DNA of 64,000 nucleotides from Planctomycetota bacterium (GCA_027618475.1 JAQCEJ010000003.1:1-64000), one strand, 5' to 3'; shown: positions 21,828 through 32,583, counted from the first letter of the stretch. Translations and numbers: made by a program. Notes: generated by a model not told the origin, from the sequence alone.

Positions 21828-21995
21828 GGTGCATCCCTTAAATGGTGGAGGTCATTCGGGTGGCCGGGACAGCTTTGTGTCCCGGTCGCGTAGCGATAAG
21901 AGGACTTCTCAGCCGAGGTCTTCGATCTCGATCCGGCCTCACAGAGGCCAGCTACAGAGGCATAACAAAAGGGACCACCATTTAACGGATGCACC
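21828..21995. repeat. MITE-like element with ~21-bp terminal inverted repeats
   Basis: ggtgcatcccttaaatggtgg ... ccaccatttaacggatgcacc (1 mismatch); internal hairpin ccgggacagctttgtgtcccgg. Confidence 0.72.
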
Positions 21996-22169
21996 AGATC
22001 ACCCTCTTTAACACGATAGACGATTTACAACCCCCGGACGAATCGGGTATAACTTGAGTAACAGCCGGATGCTGGATTCAGTGTGGTACCTGCCCCACCG
22101 CACGAATTCTCCCGGCTGTTTCCATCGAAACACCGCGTCGAGTGCGTTCGAGCCGGCATCGTTGCCGCC

Positions 22170-22757
22170 TCACAACACTCCCTTCGTCGACGGGACTCCC
22201 GTTTGACGCGGGTCGATGCTCACAGCTTGCCGCAGCGCTCTCGCGGCCCCCTTGAACATCGCTTCGGAAATATGATGGCTATTGTGCCCGTGGTGCAATA
22301 CGAAGTGCAGGTTCATCAGTGCGTTGGATGAGACTGCCTGCCAGAATTCCTGCACGAGTTGCGTGTCAAATTCACCGATTTTTTCGGTGGGAAATGACGC
22401 CTGATACACAAAGACCGCCCGGCCGCTGAGATCGAGAGCCGTTGTCACCAGCGTTTCTTCCATCGGTAGAATCATCGAACCGTACCGCGTGATTCCCTGC
22501 TTATCGCCGATCGCTTCGAGTATCGCCTTGCCGAGACAAATGCCGACATCTTCGACGGTGTGATGATGATCGACGTGCAGATCTCCGTCGGCCTTCACCG
22601 TCAAATCGAACAAGCCATGCTTCGCGAACAGCGTCAGCATGTGGTCGAAAAAACCGATACCGGTCTCGATCTGCGATTGTCCTTTGCCGTCGAGATCGAG
22701 CGTCAGCAAAATGTTCGTTTCACCAGTCTTGCGGGTCAAAGTCGCCGTGCGCGGCAT
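22170..22757 (-). CDS. hisB: Imidazoleglycerol-phosphate dehydratase
   Basis: [55 protein letters not shown]. Confidence 0.96.
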   Translation of the reverse strand: MPRTATLTRKTGETNILLTLDLDGKGQSQIETGIGFFDHMLTLFAKHGLFDLTVKADGDLHVDHHHTVEDVGICLGKAILEAIGDKQGITRYGSMILPMEETLVTTALDLSGRAVFVYQASFPTEKIGEFDTQLVQEFWQAVSSNALMNLHFVLHHGHNSHHISEAMFKGAARALRQAVSIDPRQTGVPSTKGVL

Positions 22758-22974
22758 TGGTCGGATTCTCCCTTACAATGAATGAGTATGAAACGAATAG
22801 CCACAAAAAAACGCAAAAGACACAAAAAAGAGACAGAATGAATACGATAAAAAAATCGTCGCAGAGAGTCCGTTACGGTACTCTTTTGCGTATTTTGCGA
22901 TTTTTCGCGGCGATTAATTTTCCTGAGAAACTCGAATGATGAAGTTTGGTCCTTGAACTCGGTTTTGCCGTCGC

Positions 22975-24051
22975 TCATACAATCTCTTTCAATGCGGCGA
23001 GCAGGGCATCGAGTTCGGCGTCGGTGCCGATGGTGATCCGCAGGCCGTCGAAGAGTTTGTCTGGCGTGTAAGAGACATCGGGAAATTTCATGTAACGGAT
23101 GAGGATTTTTCGCTGCTTGAGCGCTTCGTAGGTCTTTTGATGTTCGCCCGAGGGGAGTGTCGCCCAGACGAAGTTGGCCTGACCGGGCGCGACATCGAAA
23201 CCGAGTTCGGTGAGCGACGCCGTCAGGCGTTTGCGTGAAGCGCGAATCTTCGCAGCATTCTGCTGCATCCACTCCTGATCGGTGATCGCCGCCGTCGCCG
23301 CCGCTAACGACAAGGCATCGCAGTTGTAGCTGTCCTTCACCTTCCGCATCTCGGCGATGAGGTCGGGATGAGCAACCGCGTAACCAAAACGAATGCCGGC
23401 CAGACTGTACGCTTTGCTGAAGGAATGCGTCATCACCAGTTGTCGATTGAGTTCGGTTGTCAAAAGTTCGCCGCGGTCGGGCTGATCGGCGAAGTCGCCG
23501 TACGCTCCATCGAGGACAAGCAGACCTTCCGGCGGAACAAGTTTCGTCAATTCGTCGTGTGTCCAGAATGTCCCCGACGGGGAATTCGGGTTGGGGATCA
23601 ACACGAGTTTACTGCGGGCGGCGATGTCTTTCGACTTCTCTTCATCGAACGACCAGTCGGCGCGTAACGGTAACCGTACGTGTTTAGCGCCTTGAAGGTC
23701 GGCGAGCGTTTCATAGAGGATATAACTCGGATAGGGGAACGCCACGAGTTCGCCGGGGTCAACAAACGTTCGCAACAAGATCGTCAGGTTCTCATCGCTG
23801 CCGTTGGCGGGGAGAATCCAGTCGGGGTCGACGCCATGCACGTTCGCCGCCGCTTTGCGAAATGACGTGCCGTGCGGATCGGGATAGATATTCAGTCGAC
23901 CGTGGATCGCCGCTCCGAGCGCTTCGATCACCCGGGGCGAACAGGGGTACGGATTTTCGTTGGTATTGAGTTTGATCCAGCCGGTTTCCTGCGGCTGTTC
24001 TCCGGGGACATATCCGGCGATGCGGGCAACATCGGGCCTGGCAAAATTCAT
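22975..24051 (-). CDS. hisC: Histidinol-phosphate aminotransferase
   Basis: KLNTNENPYPCSPRV; NPNSPSGTFW; THSFSKAYSLAGIRFGYA. Confidence 0.94.
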   Translation of the reverse strand: MNFARPDVARIAGYVPGEQPQETGWIKLNTNENPYPCSPRVIEALGAAIHGRLNIYPDPHGTSFRKAAANVHGVDPDWILPANGSDENLTILLRTFVDPGELVAFPYPSYILYETLADLQGAKHVRLPLRADWSFDEEKSKDIAARSKLVLIPNPNSPSGTFWTHDELTKLVPPEGLLVLDGAYGDFADQPDRGELLTTELNRQLVMTHSFSKAYSLAGIRFGYAVAHPDLIAEMRKVKDSYNCDALSLAAATAAITDQEWMQQNAAKIRASRKRLTASLTELGFDVAPGQANFVWATLPSGEHQKTYEALKQRKILIRYMKFPDVSYTPDKLFDGLRITIGTDAELDALLAALKEIV

Positions 24052-24160
24052 AGGGGCAGAACTTTTTCGTTGGCGGGGAGGGACATACAAACGGTCAAAC
24101 GGTGATTCTCCGTTCCGAGGGGAGCGGCGTCAATATAGACGGCAAATTGGGAATCGAGGT

Positions 24161-24988
24161 TCACCAGTGAGCCGAATCGGGCCATTCTCCACGGAACACT
24201 TCTTCCGCCGGGCCGGTGAGCCAGACGGTGTTGTCGTCTTTCCATTCGACCTGCAAATCGCCTCCCGCCATGTGACAGAGAACGCGACGGGAAAGTCGCC
24301 CCGACAGTACACCGGCGACGACAACGGCACAGGCACCGGTGCCGCACGCAAGCGTCACGCCGCTACCGCGCTCCCAGACGGTGATCCGGCATTCCTCCGG
24401 AGAAATCACTTCGACAAATTCGACATTCGTCCGTTGAGGAAAGGCGTCGTGACGTTCGATCAGCCGACCGAAGTGAAGATCCTCATGGCCGAAGATGACA
24501 CAATGGGGATTTCCCATCGAGAGAACCGATACGACGAATGTGTTGCCCGCTTCGAGCGGCACATCGATCGGCGGATCACCCGGCAACAGAGTTGGAATCT
24601 CCGTGCCTTTGAGAATCGGTGTTCCCATTTCAACCGACACGCCGATGAATTTGCCGTTGTCGCGTCGAATATGATTCGTCAGCACGCCCCGTTTCGTTTC
24701 GATGCGGATCGTTTCAGAATCGCTCCTTCCGCTCTCGAACAGATACCGCGCCACGCAGCGGATGCCGTTCCCGCACATCTCGGCTTCGCTGCCGTCGGCG
24801 TTCCACATTCTCATGCGGGCATCGGCGACGGTCGAAGGTTCGATGAAAATCAGTCCGTCCCCCCCGACGCCGAAATGCCGATCACTGATCGCAACCGCCA
24901 ATTTCGCGGGATCAGCAGGTGTCGGCTGATCAAAGAGGTCGACGTAAATGTAGTCGTTGCCGGCTCCCTGCATTTTAATAAATTGCAT
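24161..24988 (-). CDS. dapF: Diaminopimelate epimerase
   Basis: MQGAGNDYIYVDLFD; MCGNGIRCVARYLFE; LACGTGACAVVVAG. Confidence 0.95.
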   Translation of the reverse strand: MQFIKMQGAGNDYIYVDLFDQPTPADPAKLAVAISDRHFGVGGDGLIFIEPSTVADARMRMWNADGSEAEMCGNGIRCVARYLFESGRSDSETIRIETKRGVLTNHIRRDNGKFIGVSVEMGTPILKGTEIPTLLPGDPPIDVPLEAGNTFVVSVLSMGNPHCVIFGHEDLHFGRLIERHDAFPQRTNVEFVEVISPEECRITVWERGSGVTLACGTGACAVVVAGVLSGRLSRRVLCHMAGGDLQVEWKDDNTVWLTGPAEEVFRGEWPDSAHW

Positions 24989-25086
24989 TGCCGGTTCCCT
25001 CTGCAAGAAATATGTTTGACCGCAAGGACGCGAAGTAAAACGCGTGTGTTCTTTGCGAACTTTGCGCCTCCGCGGTCAACCATCTC

Positions 25087-25980
25087 TTACGAAATCAAAA
25101 GACCATTCTCGCCGATCTCGAACGGTACGATCGCATCGTCGCAACGGCTGCCACGGTGTTTGGCGACGTGCAGGGCGCGCTTCATTGTCAGGCCGTCGCG
25201 GACTTTGCCCATCAAGATAATCGTGTTGGCGTTCGAAAGAATATCACCGCTTTCGATCGGACGCGAGAGCAGATCGTCGAGCAGCACTTCATGCGTCGTC
25301 TGTAGCAGAAGACAACCGATCTCATGGCAGTCGTACGGATGACGTTTGACATCCTCTTCATTCTGGCGGAAGTGCACACGGAACAGATCGCGGGCCAGCC
25401 AGTCGGCTTCCTTGCGCAGCACCTGATGGTAGATGTAGTCGAAAACATGAATCTGAAACGAATCGCTGGCGGTTTCGGTCGGTTCGACGCCGTCAATCAC
25501 GCAACGCCGCACGCCGTGAACGAAGTTTCCGTAAAAGTAGGCGATGGTCGCATCGAGTTTTTTCATCAGTTCGATTTTCCATTCGCGCCATTCATCGGGA
25601 TCGAGATCGTGAATCGTGACCCGCTTCCCTGACCGCTGAAACAGATGCAGAAAATCGCTGCGGGCCTTCTCTTTGTCCCACACATCGTCGGGCTGTCGCA
25701 GGCGTTCGGGATGCAACGTCTGCCAGTCGGTCGAGAGGGTCCATCCGAACATCCGTTGCGCATAGTCGGCGTGATTCTGAGCATCGCCTCGCGACGTCAG
25801 ATCGAACAGGATGCCGGCTTCCCCCTCCTGCGATTTCCCGGCGTGGGCGTATTGCAGGCCGAGTTGCGTCTTGCCGATGCCGGTCGCACCGAGGACGACG
25901 GTAAGCGTACCGGGGATCAATCCGCCGCCGAGCATCTCATCGAGTTCGGCGATGCCCGTTGATTGTCGCGTGCTCGTCAT
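25087..25980 (-). CDS. RecA-superfamily KaiC/RAD55-like ATPase
   Basis: [39 protein letters not shown] (Walker A), '[12 protein letters not shown]' Walker B-like. Confidence 0.85.
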   Translation of the reverse strand: MTSTRQSTGIAELDEMLGGGLIPGTLTVVLGATGIGKTQLGLQYAHAGKSQEGEAGILFDLTSRGDAQNHADYAQRMFGWTLSTDWQTLHPERLRQPDDVWDKEKARSDFLHLFQRSGKRVTIHDLDPDEWREWKIELMKKLDATIAYFYGNFVHGVRRCVIDGVEPTETASDSFQIHVFDYIYHQVLRKEADWLARDLFRVHFRQNEEDVKRHPYDCHEIGCLLLQTTHEVLLDDLLSRPIESGDILSNANTIILMGKVRDGLTMKRALHVAKHRGSRCDDAIVPFEIGENGLLIS

Positions 25981-25984
25981 AACT

Positions 25985-27115
25985 TCACACCGTCAGCCAG
26001 CGGTCGCGCGAGGCGACGTCCCAGCGTTCGATCATCTTTTCGCCGGAGACGACGAAGACCTGTTTGTGCAACGCCGACGTCGGACAGATATGCGTGGGAA
26101 AAGCGAACAGCTCATCCCCCGGCTGATACTCCTCGGCGTGACTCGTCTGGAGCACGAGATGTTCTTCGTTCTGCAAGACTTGCTCGGCGTCGGGAAGCGT
26201 GGGAAACATCAATCGCTTCCCCGCCGGCGGATCGGAGGCGACCGCCTTCGTTCCTAAATCGACGGTAACGCGATCGTTCGTCGGACGGCTGATGACGCGC
26301 GTCAGCAGAATCGCAGCCGGTGTAAAATGCAGATCGGGAAACTTCGCGTTGTAACCCGAATCCCAAAAGACGCACGTCCCGGGGCTCAACTCAATCGCCG
26401 GATCGGTCTGCTGGGCGTAAACGGGGAACGAACCGGTTCCCCCCGCCAGAATTCGCGGGACCGCCAACCCCGACGCAACCAGCTCGTCGCGAAACGCGAG
26501 AACTTTCGTGAACTCCGCCAGCACGGCAGCGCGGCGATCGTCGAATTGTTCCTGATGCTGATGCCCGTCGTAGACGTGAAACCCCTCGGCAATGAGCCCC
26601 GGCGTTTTCGCAATTTGCTGATAGAGTTCTTTCGCACGGGGACCGACGATCACTCCCGTGCGATGCTGACCGGTATCGACGTCGAGCAACACTCTGATGG
26701 TCGCACCGGCGGCGGTCATCGCCGCTCCCAGTTCTGCGACCGGTTTCGGATGATCGGCTGTGACCGTGAATTTCACGTTCGGATACTTCTTCACGAAAGT
26801 CACCGCGCGGGCGATATTCGGACCAACAATGTTGTAGGCCAGAACGATATCTTTTACGCCGACATCGGCGAGCATCTCGCATTCGGCGAATGTGGCGGCT
26901 TTGTGTTTGTCGATGCCGTCCGCCAGTTCCATCGCGGTGACTTCGCGCATCTTGTGCGTCTTGCAATGTGGCCGCAACCGCGATGTGCCGCCGGCAATGC
27001 GGATGATTTCCTGGAGATTCTTTTCGATAAGTTCGCGAAAAATCACCAGTCCGGGAGAAAGAATCGTCTCGGAATTCGTGATGCGATAGGGGGCGGGGAA
27101 GGATTTGGCGTCCAT
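25985..27115 (-). CDS. D-threonine aldolase-like / alanine racemase-fold PLP enzyme
   Basis: [12 protein letters not shown] (PLP Lys), [24 protein letters not shown]. Confidence 0.88.
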   Translation of the reverse strand: MDAKSFPAPYRITNSETILSPGLVIFRELIEKNLQEIIRIAGGTSRLRPHCKTHKMREVTAMELADGIDKHKAATFAECEMLADVGVKDIVLAYNIVGPNIARAVTFVKKYPNVKFTVTADHPKPVAELGAAMTAAGATIRVLLDVDTGQHRTGVIVGPRAKELYQQIAKTPGLIAEGFHVYDGHQHQEQFDDRRAAVLAEFTKVLAFRDELVASGLAVPRILAGGTGSFPVYAQQTDPAIELSPGTCVFWDSGYNAKFPDLHFTPAAILLTRVISRPTNDRVTVDLGTKAVASDPPAGKRLMFPTLPDAEQVLQNEEHLVLQTSHAEEYQPGDELFAFPTHICPTSALHKQVFVVSGEKMIERWDVASRDRWLTV

Positions 27116-27139
27116 GAAATGTGTCTCTTGTTGTTCACA

Positions 27140-27219
27140 CCAGCCGCGACCGTCAGGAAGCGGTTTATTTTTCAACACGCGAATGAACTGAAAAACCGCT
27201 CCCTGACGGTCGCGGCTGG
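27140..27219. repeat. 80-bp inverted-repeat element
   Basis: ccagccgcgaccgtcaggaagcggttt / aaaccgctccctgacggtcgcggctgg, 26/27 complementary, 26-bp loop. Confidence 0.8.
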
Positions 27220-27228
27220 TAAAAATGA

Positions 27229-28059
27229 TTACGAGAAAAAGACCCGTTCGGCGGTTTTCGTCAGCATGTCTGCTTTATCGTCATCCGACAGAAAGTCGAG
27301 CCCATGAATGAGATCGATCGACTCTTTGTAGGTGTGCCCTTTGACGACCTGGAAGGGGGCGTCGCTGGCCCACATCAGACGTTCGGCTCCGTACGCTTCG
27401 TAGACTCTCTTGATCAGCGGCGCAAGATCGTGGTAAGGGGGCTCTTTCTTGCCGAGGGCGTAGAAAGCCGAAATTTTCACCGTCACATTTTTGTGCTTCG
27501 CCATGTCGCACAATGCTTTGACGTCGGCGTCGATCACTTCACCTGAAGCGCCAATGCGGCAGATATGATCGATAACGACAGGGGTCTCGGGGAAATCGCG
27601 GCATTTGCGGTCGAGTGCGGGGAGTGCATCGGGGTTGATGAGGCAGCACATCGCAAGCTGCTCTTTGGCTCCGGTGTCGAACATGGTGTGCATCGCGTCG
27701 CCGTCGAGCCATTTGTCGGGCGTTTTGTTCTTCGGATAGATGCGAAAGCCGCGCACCCCTTTTTTCTTGAGGTCGAGCATCGTCAGATCGGGACGACGGC
27801 CATCTTGATCGATGACGGCGACGCCGGAAAACATGCCGGGGTTGTCGCGAATGGCATCGAGCATGTAACTATTGTCGAACCCGTAGAACGACATTTGAAT
27901 AAGAACGACGCGATTGACGCCGACCTGTTTCATATTCGTCTGCAATTCTTCAACCGTAAAACTCGGCGGGTCCATGTTGGCCCGAAAATATCCAGCGGCG
28001 AGTTTGTACTTTTCGGTATCGGGCGTCCAGATATGCGAGTGAGCGTCGATGTACTTCAT
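27229..28059 (-). CDS. Amidohydrolase family (TIM-barrel, COG2159-like)
   Basis: MKYIDAHSHIWTP; PVVIDHICRIG; LMWASDAPF. Confidence 0.9.
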   Translation of the reverse strand: MKYIDAHSHIWTPDTEKYKLAAGYFRANMDPPSFTVEELQTNMKQVGVNRVVLIQMSFYGFDNSYMLDAIRDNPGMFSGVAVIDQDGRRPDLTMLDLKKKGVRGFRIYPKNKTPDKWLDGDAMHTMFDTGAKEQLAMCCLINPDALPALDRKCRDFPETPVVIDHICRIGASGEVIDADVKALCDMAKHKNVTVKISAFYALGKKEPPYHDLAPLIKRVYEAYGAERLMWASDAPFQVVKGHTYKESIDLIHGLDFLSDDDKADMLTKTAERVFFS

Positions 28060-28221
28060 CGAAATTGACTCCCTGATGATAATTGAATAACCGCGAAAAT
28101 CGCAACGACTTAAAAACTCAAATCTCGGACTTACCATTCATAATTACGTGATGGGCAGAAATCTTGCGTTTCCTTTGCGGACTTTGCGCCTTCGCGGTCC
28201 CTATTCATACCCTGAGACAGT

Positions 28222-29877
28222 CTATTCCGGCAAGGGTTTGCCGTGGGTTTCCGGGGCGAACCAGATGACAACCATACCGATGACATAGATCAGGCTCATC
28301 ACGCTGCAGGCGAGCGGATAACCACCGGGAATTGTCGTCCCCAGAAAGACCTGGTCATATTCGAATCGTGCCATCAGGTTACCGGTCTGCAAAGCACCGA
28401 CGGCGGCAATAATACGACCGAAGTTGAAACTGAATCCCTGTCCGGTGGCGCGAACGTTCGTCCTGAACAGTTCCGGTAGATACAACGGCAACCAACCGTA
28501 AAACGATGCCGTCGTCGCCCCGGCGATGAAGACGGAAATCAAGAACATCGTGTCGACCGAGTCGTTCCCCAAAAAGAACCAGAGTGCCGAAATCTGTGAC
28601 ATCAGACAGAGAGAGAAATAGGTAATACGTCGACCATATTTTTGTCCTGCAACGGCGGCAAGAATTGTGCCGATGATGGCTCCGATCGCCGACCAGATTT
28701 GCGTCTGCGAGCGGGCATCGGCACGGCGGGCGTCGACCTCTTTTGCTGGAAGTTCGAGTTGTTTCGCCTCGGCTTCTGCCAGTTGATCGGCCCAGGGGAC
28801 GGCCCATTGTAGTGAGCCCCATGTTCCCATCAGCGCCACTCCGCTGAGCATCGCTCCGAGCAACATGTGACCGATCGTTGAGCCCCATGACGAAACCATT
28901 GTCGGTGCTTGTCGTTTCATCCGCAGCAGATATTGTACGACCGGATACATATAACCGACGGTGGTGATCGAAACCGCGGTCAGGATGGCGATAATTCTGA
29001 CAGCGGTGGCATAATCTCCAGCCCATTCGAGTTTATTCATCGAAAAATAGATGATGGTCAGTGCCGAGAGAGCACCGATTAACACGCCGATCAGATCGCG
29101 CGTTGCCCAGTGCGACGTTTTGCCTGCTCCTTTTTCCTGTTCCCACTTCGCCGATTCGGGGACGAACAATCGGATAAAGAATGTCAGCAGCGCAGGAGAT
29201 GCCCCCAGCAACATCAGAAGCCGCCAACCGGTCTTGTGCCCTTCGGCACCGATGAAAAACGTGACCCAGCTTTGCGGCAGTCCGGCGCTGAGCATCACTC
29301 CTTCGAGTTCCAGAATTTGCTGTCCGAGCACGAGCCCAAACAACGCAATCAGCAAGAAACCGACGTTGGCGGCGGCACCGATCAAACCGGCAAGAAATCC
29401 GCGCGAACGGTCGGGCCAGATTTCCATAACAAGGGCGACGCCGAGCGACCATTCCCCCCCCATTCCCAGGGCCGAGAGAAAACGAAACGAGACGATCATC
29501 TCGGGCGATATCGCCACGCCGCACAGGCCGCTGAAAATCGCATAGGTCAGAACACTCAAAGTCATCGCCCGCACCCGGCCAATGCGATCGCCGAGCCAGC
29601 CGAACAGCACACCACCGCTCGCCGCGCCGATGAGAAATGCCGCAGTGGCAATGCCGATCCACATGCCGACTTCACCGTCGATCATCTGCTGAGCTTCTTG
29701 GGCATTCGCCGCGGTCGCCGTAATTGTTTCGGTGTCGACGAGATCTTTGAGCGAAGGACGCGCCACCAGCGGAAAGAGGCCGATTTCCAGCCCATCGAAC
29801 ATCCAGCCGAGCAATGCGGCCAATAGCGCCATCCACTTGCCGTCCGATTTTTTGGCGATCGGTGCGGGGGAATTCAT
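28222..29877 (-). CDS. MFS transporter
   Basis: 12-TM-like ORF; GWLGDRIGRVRAM MFS loop motif. Confidence 0.9.
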   Translation of the reverse strand: MNSPAPIAKKSDGKWMALLAALLGWMFDGLEIGLFPLVARPSLKDLVDTETITATAANAQEAQQMIDGEVGMWIGIATAAFLIGAASGGVLFGWLGDRIGRVRAMTLSVLTYAIFSGLCGVAISPEMIVSFRFLSALGMGGEWSLGVALVMEIWPDRSRGFLAGLIGAAANVGFLLIALFGLVLGQQILELEGVMLSAGLPQSWVTFFIGAEGHKTGWRLLMLLGASPALLTFFIRLFVPESAKWEQEKGAGKTSHWATRDLIGVLIGALSALTIIYFSMNKLEWAGDYATAVRIIAILTAVSITTVGYMYPVVQYLLRMKRQAPTMVSSWGSTIGHMLLGAMLSGVALMGTWGSLQWAVPWADQLAEAEAKQLELPAKEVDARRADARSQTQIWSAIGAIIGTILAAVAGQKYGRRITYFSLCLMSQISALWFFLGNDSVDTMFLISVFIAGATTASFYGWLPLYLPELFRTNVRATGQGFSFNFGRIIAAVGALQTGNLMARFEYDQVFLGTTIPGGYPLACSVMSLIYVIGMVVIWFAPETHGKPLPE

Positions 29878-29933
29878 GAAATGCCTCTCTCTTGTTTATG
29901 TTCTCGTTACGATATTTCAGAATCGGATGTGTC

Positions 29934-31772
29934 TTACGATGGACTGGCTGCATCCGCAGGAAGTTGCGACTGGGCATCAAACAACGGCGAAACGACATGA
30001 TCGGGAGGGGGAGGAGTCATCAAGCTCACAACAACGCCCGCTATCAGCGACGCGCTCAGTCCCCAGATAATCGGATCGAGATTCCCGAGATAATAAGGTC
30101 GCAAACCCTTGGCTGGGCCGAAACCGGGGTCGCCACCAACCTCGTTGAATCCAAGAACGTACAGAATCAGCATTGCCGCGGTTCCGCAGAGCATGCTTGC
30201 CATCGCTCCTTGCTTCGTCGCCCTGCGCCAAAAAGCAACCATCAATGATGGAATACAGAACGTGGCGGCAGCACTCGAACCGCTAAAAACAACAATGGCC
30301 TGTAAATATGGGGGAGGTTCGAGATTTGCGATGACGGCAATAGCACCGACAAGCATCATGACGAAATAAGACAACCGCTTCATTTCTTGTTGCGTGGCCT
30401 GCGGATTGATAAATCGCTGATAGACGTCCCGCACTAACCCCGACGCAATCACCACGAGATACGAACTGACCGTCGCCATCACGGCACCGAACGGGGCCGC
30501 CAGTATCAGTCCGGCAAGAAATGAACTGACCGGTAGATCTTTCGTCATGTGCAATGCCATCAATGGGATAATTTCGTCGGATTGACCTGCTGGCAGTGCC
30601 GGCAATAGGGCACGACCGCACATGCAAATCATGATGAGGGGAATATAAATGCAAGCGTTATAAAGGCTGAGCAGGTAAATCGACCTACGAATAACGTCGG
30701 TGTTTTCCGACGCCATCACTCGAACGACACTCGCGGGAGACCCCATTCCTGCAAATACCCAAATAAAGAACATCGAAAACGCCAGACTTATCGGCAAATA
30801 AGGACGTCCTGCACCGGTCGGATCAAATCCAGGACCAGTAGCAATTTCGACTCCAAAACGCTCGACAGCTTCGCGGTTCGCCGCTTCTAATCCACCAGCA
30901 GCGTTGAGCGAGAGTATCAACAGAAACACAACCCCTAGAAACATCATGATGCTCTGAAATAAATCGGTCCAGACTGCGGCCAAAAATCCACCGAGCATCG
31001 TGTAACCAACTACAGTAACGGTGAAAATGGCTAAACCGAACAAAAAGGCGTAATCGAGCGGTGACGATGCCGTGATTAGATCGGACTTTATTTTGGCCCG
31101 TTTGGTCTCATCGCCAACATCGGTTAGAGCGGCTTCAATAGCAGCCTCAAGATCCTCCCGGCTGGAATAGTCGTTGCCAGCCAGCGGTGCCAGATCAACG
31201 GCGATATCGCTCGATTCATTGTCTTGAATAACATCTTGGATGTGTTCGTCAGTAACTTTGAACGATGTGAAATCCTCGCTGAGCGATAACGTTCCCGAAC
31301 CGGGCCACGAGAGTTTCATGACGATCGCACCCGCTTTGAACTGAGCGACCATCATGAAAGACATATAGAAAAGAATCAGCAGCGATGCGATCAGGCCCAG
31401 CCGAGGACTATCGAACCGGGAGCGAAACAGATCGGGAACGGTAATCGCGCCGGTCTTCCGCGAGATTTGGGCCATGCGTTTAGCGAGCACGCCGAAACCC
31501 GTAATCGGCACCACCATATAACCAGCGATCCACAACGCCAGAACCCATCCGTGACTGTACGCCAGCGACGGGAAGCCCATAAACGTCCCGCCGCTCTGCA
31601 CGGTTGCCGTTAAGGCCAATGTCCACGCCCCTAATCCGCGATTACCGAGGAAAAAACCTTTGAGGAACGATCCTTTGCTGACGGCACGATTTGCCAGTAT
31701 TCCGATATAAATCGAGGCCAGCACAAATACCAGCAATGCGAGTAATGCGCCGATACCGGGTCTTGGATCCAT
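29934..31772 (-). CDS. Sodium:solute symporter (SSS family)
   Basis: Multi-TM; GGTFMGFPSLAYSHGW, GYTMLGGFLAAVWTDLFQ. Confidence 0.9.
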   Translation of the reverse strand: MDPRPGIGALLALLVFVLASIYIGILANRAVSKGSFLKGFFLGNRGLGAWTLALTATVQSGGTFMGFPSLAYSHGWVLALWIAGYMVVPITGFGVLAKRMAQISRKTGAITVPDLFRSRFDSPRLGLIASLLILFYMSFMMVAQFKAGAIVMKLSWPGSGTLSLSEDFTSFKVTDEHIQDVIQDNESSDIAVDLAPLAGNDYSSREDLEAAIEAALTDVGDETKRAKIKSDLITASSPLDYAFLFGLAIFTVTVVGYTMLGGFLAAVWTDLFQSIMMFLGVVFLLILSLNAAGGLEAANREAVERFGVEIATGPGFDPTGAGRPYLPISLAFSMFFIWVFAGMGSPASVVRVMASENTDVIRRSIYLLSLYNACIYIPLIMICMCGRALLPALPAGQSDEIIPLMALHMTKDLPVSSFLAGLILAAPFGAVMATVSSYLVVIASGLVRDVYQRFINPQATQQEMKRLSYFVMMLVGAIAVIANLEPPPYLQAIVVFSGSSAAATFCIPSLMVAFWRRATKQGAMASMLCGTAAMLILYVLGFNEVGGDPGFGPAKGLRPYYLGNLDPIIWGLSASLIAGVVVSLMTPPPPDHVVSPLFDAQSQLPADAASPS

Positions 31773-31905
31773 AAGGCAGTTTCCCTGATGCTATACGCCA
31801 AACAAGTGAATAATGAAAATGAATTTTATGACCGAGTTGAAAGTGTATTGCACTAATGAGTCTTGAATATCACGGCGACAACCTGAAATCAGTAAGCAAC
31901 GTAAA

Positions 31906-32223
31906 TCAGAGAAAGTCGCTTTGTTCTTCAAGTTCCTGTCCAAGATCTTCATCGCGAACAAAGAATGCACCGAAAATAAATGAAAACACGATGCACGATC
32001 CCCAGGGAACGATAATCGCCCAGAAAATCCAGTCGGGAAAACCGAATACGTATTCGAGATCTTCCTTCTTCCGGTCGTAACCGAGGTAATTGCTCGCTAA
32101 GACCGTCCAGACCAGCGAAATCAGAAACACAATCAGAACAATGCTCGCTTCTCGCCGGGAACTGACCAGAACGGGGTCGTCCTGACGTTCGCCGACCGGA
32201 AGACGTGGGACTTCTTGCGACAT
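31906..32223 (-). CDS. Small two-TM protein, DUF997/YhdT-like partner of SSS symporter
   Basis: 105 aa; directly upstream of SSS gene on same strand; 'WTVLASNYLGYDR...VFGFPDWIFWAIIVPWGSCIVFSFIFGAFFV'. Confidence 0.75.
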   Translation of the reverse strand: MSQEVPRLPVGERQDDPVLVSSRREASIVLIVFLISLVWTVLASNYLGYDRKKEDLEYVFGFPDWIFWAIIVPWGSCIVFSFIFGAFFVRDEDLGQELEEQSDFL

Positions 32224-32583
32224 ATTGATCTCTCCTCCTCCGGCCTAATGATGAACGCCGGCCCAATCGTACCGATGATGAAATTCAACGGCTCACAATG
32301 TCTTGCGACCCAAGTGTCGCGGACCGACCATTGTAATGCGATTTCCGGAAGATCGCAAAGTGGTGAGCCCCTTTCGCGGTTTTCTCGAAGAAACTATTTC
32401 TCGTGACGTGTGACGATTTTGACGGTATAAGAAAATGTTTAAGATAGAGGAGAGGCCCGCTCACCCCTCGCCAAGGCGGAAATATGCGTCGAACGTAAAT
32501 AACCAACCCCCTTAACAGCCTGTTAAGGGCGATAGAGTCTGAAATGTTCGTCGATCGCTATCGATCACGAAGGATGAAATAAC

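Noticed and set aside
22757-22939. 60-aa ORF (HKKTQKTQKRDRMNT...)
   Set aside because: Translation of an A-rich dispersed inverted repeat rather than a gene.
23960-25342. 460-aa plus-strand ORF spanning hisC/dapF/KaiC genes
   Set aside because: Covers three well-supported minus-strand genes and their gaps; shadow ORF.
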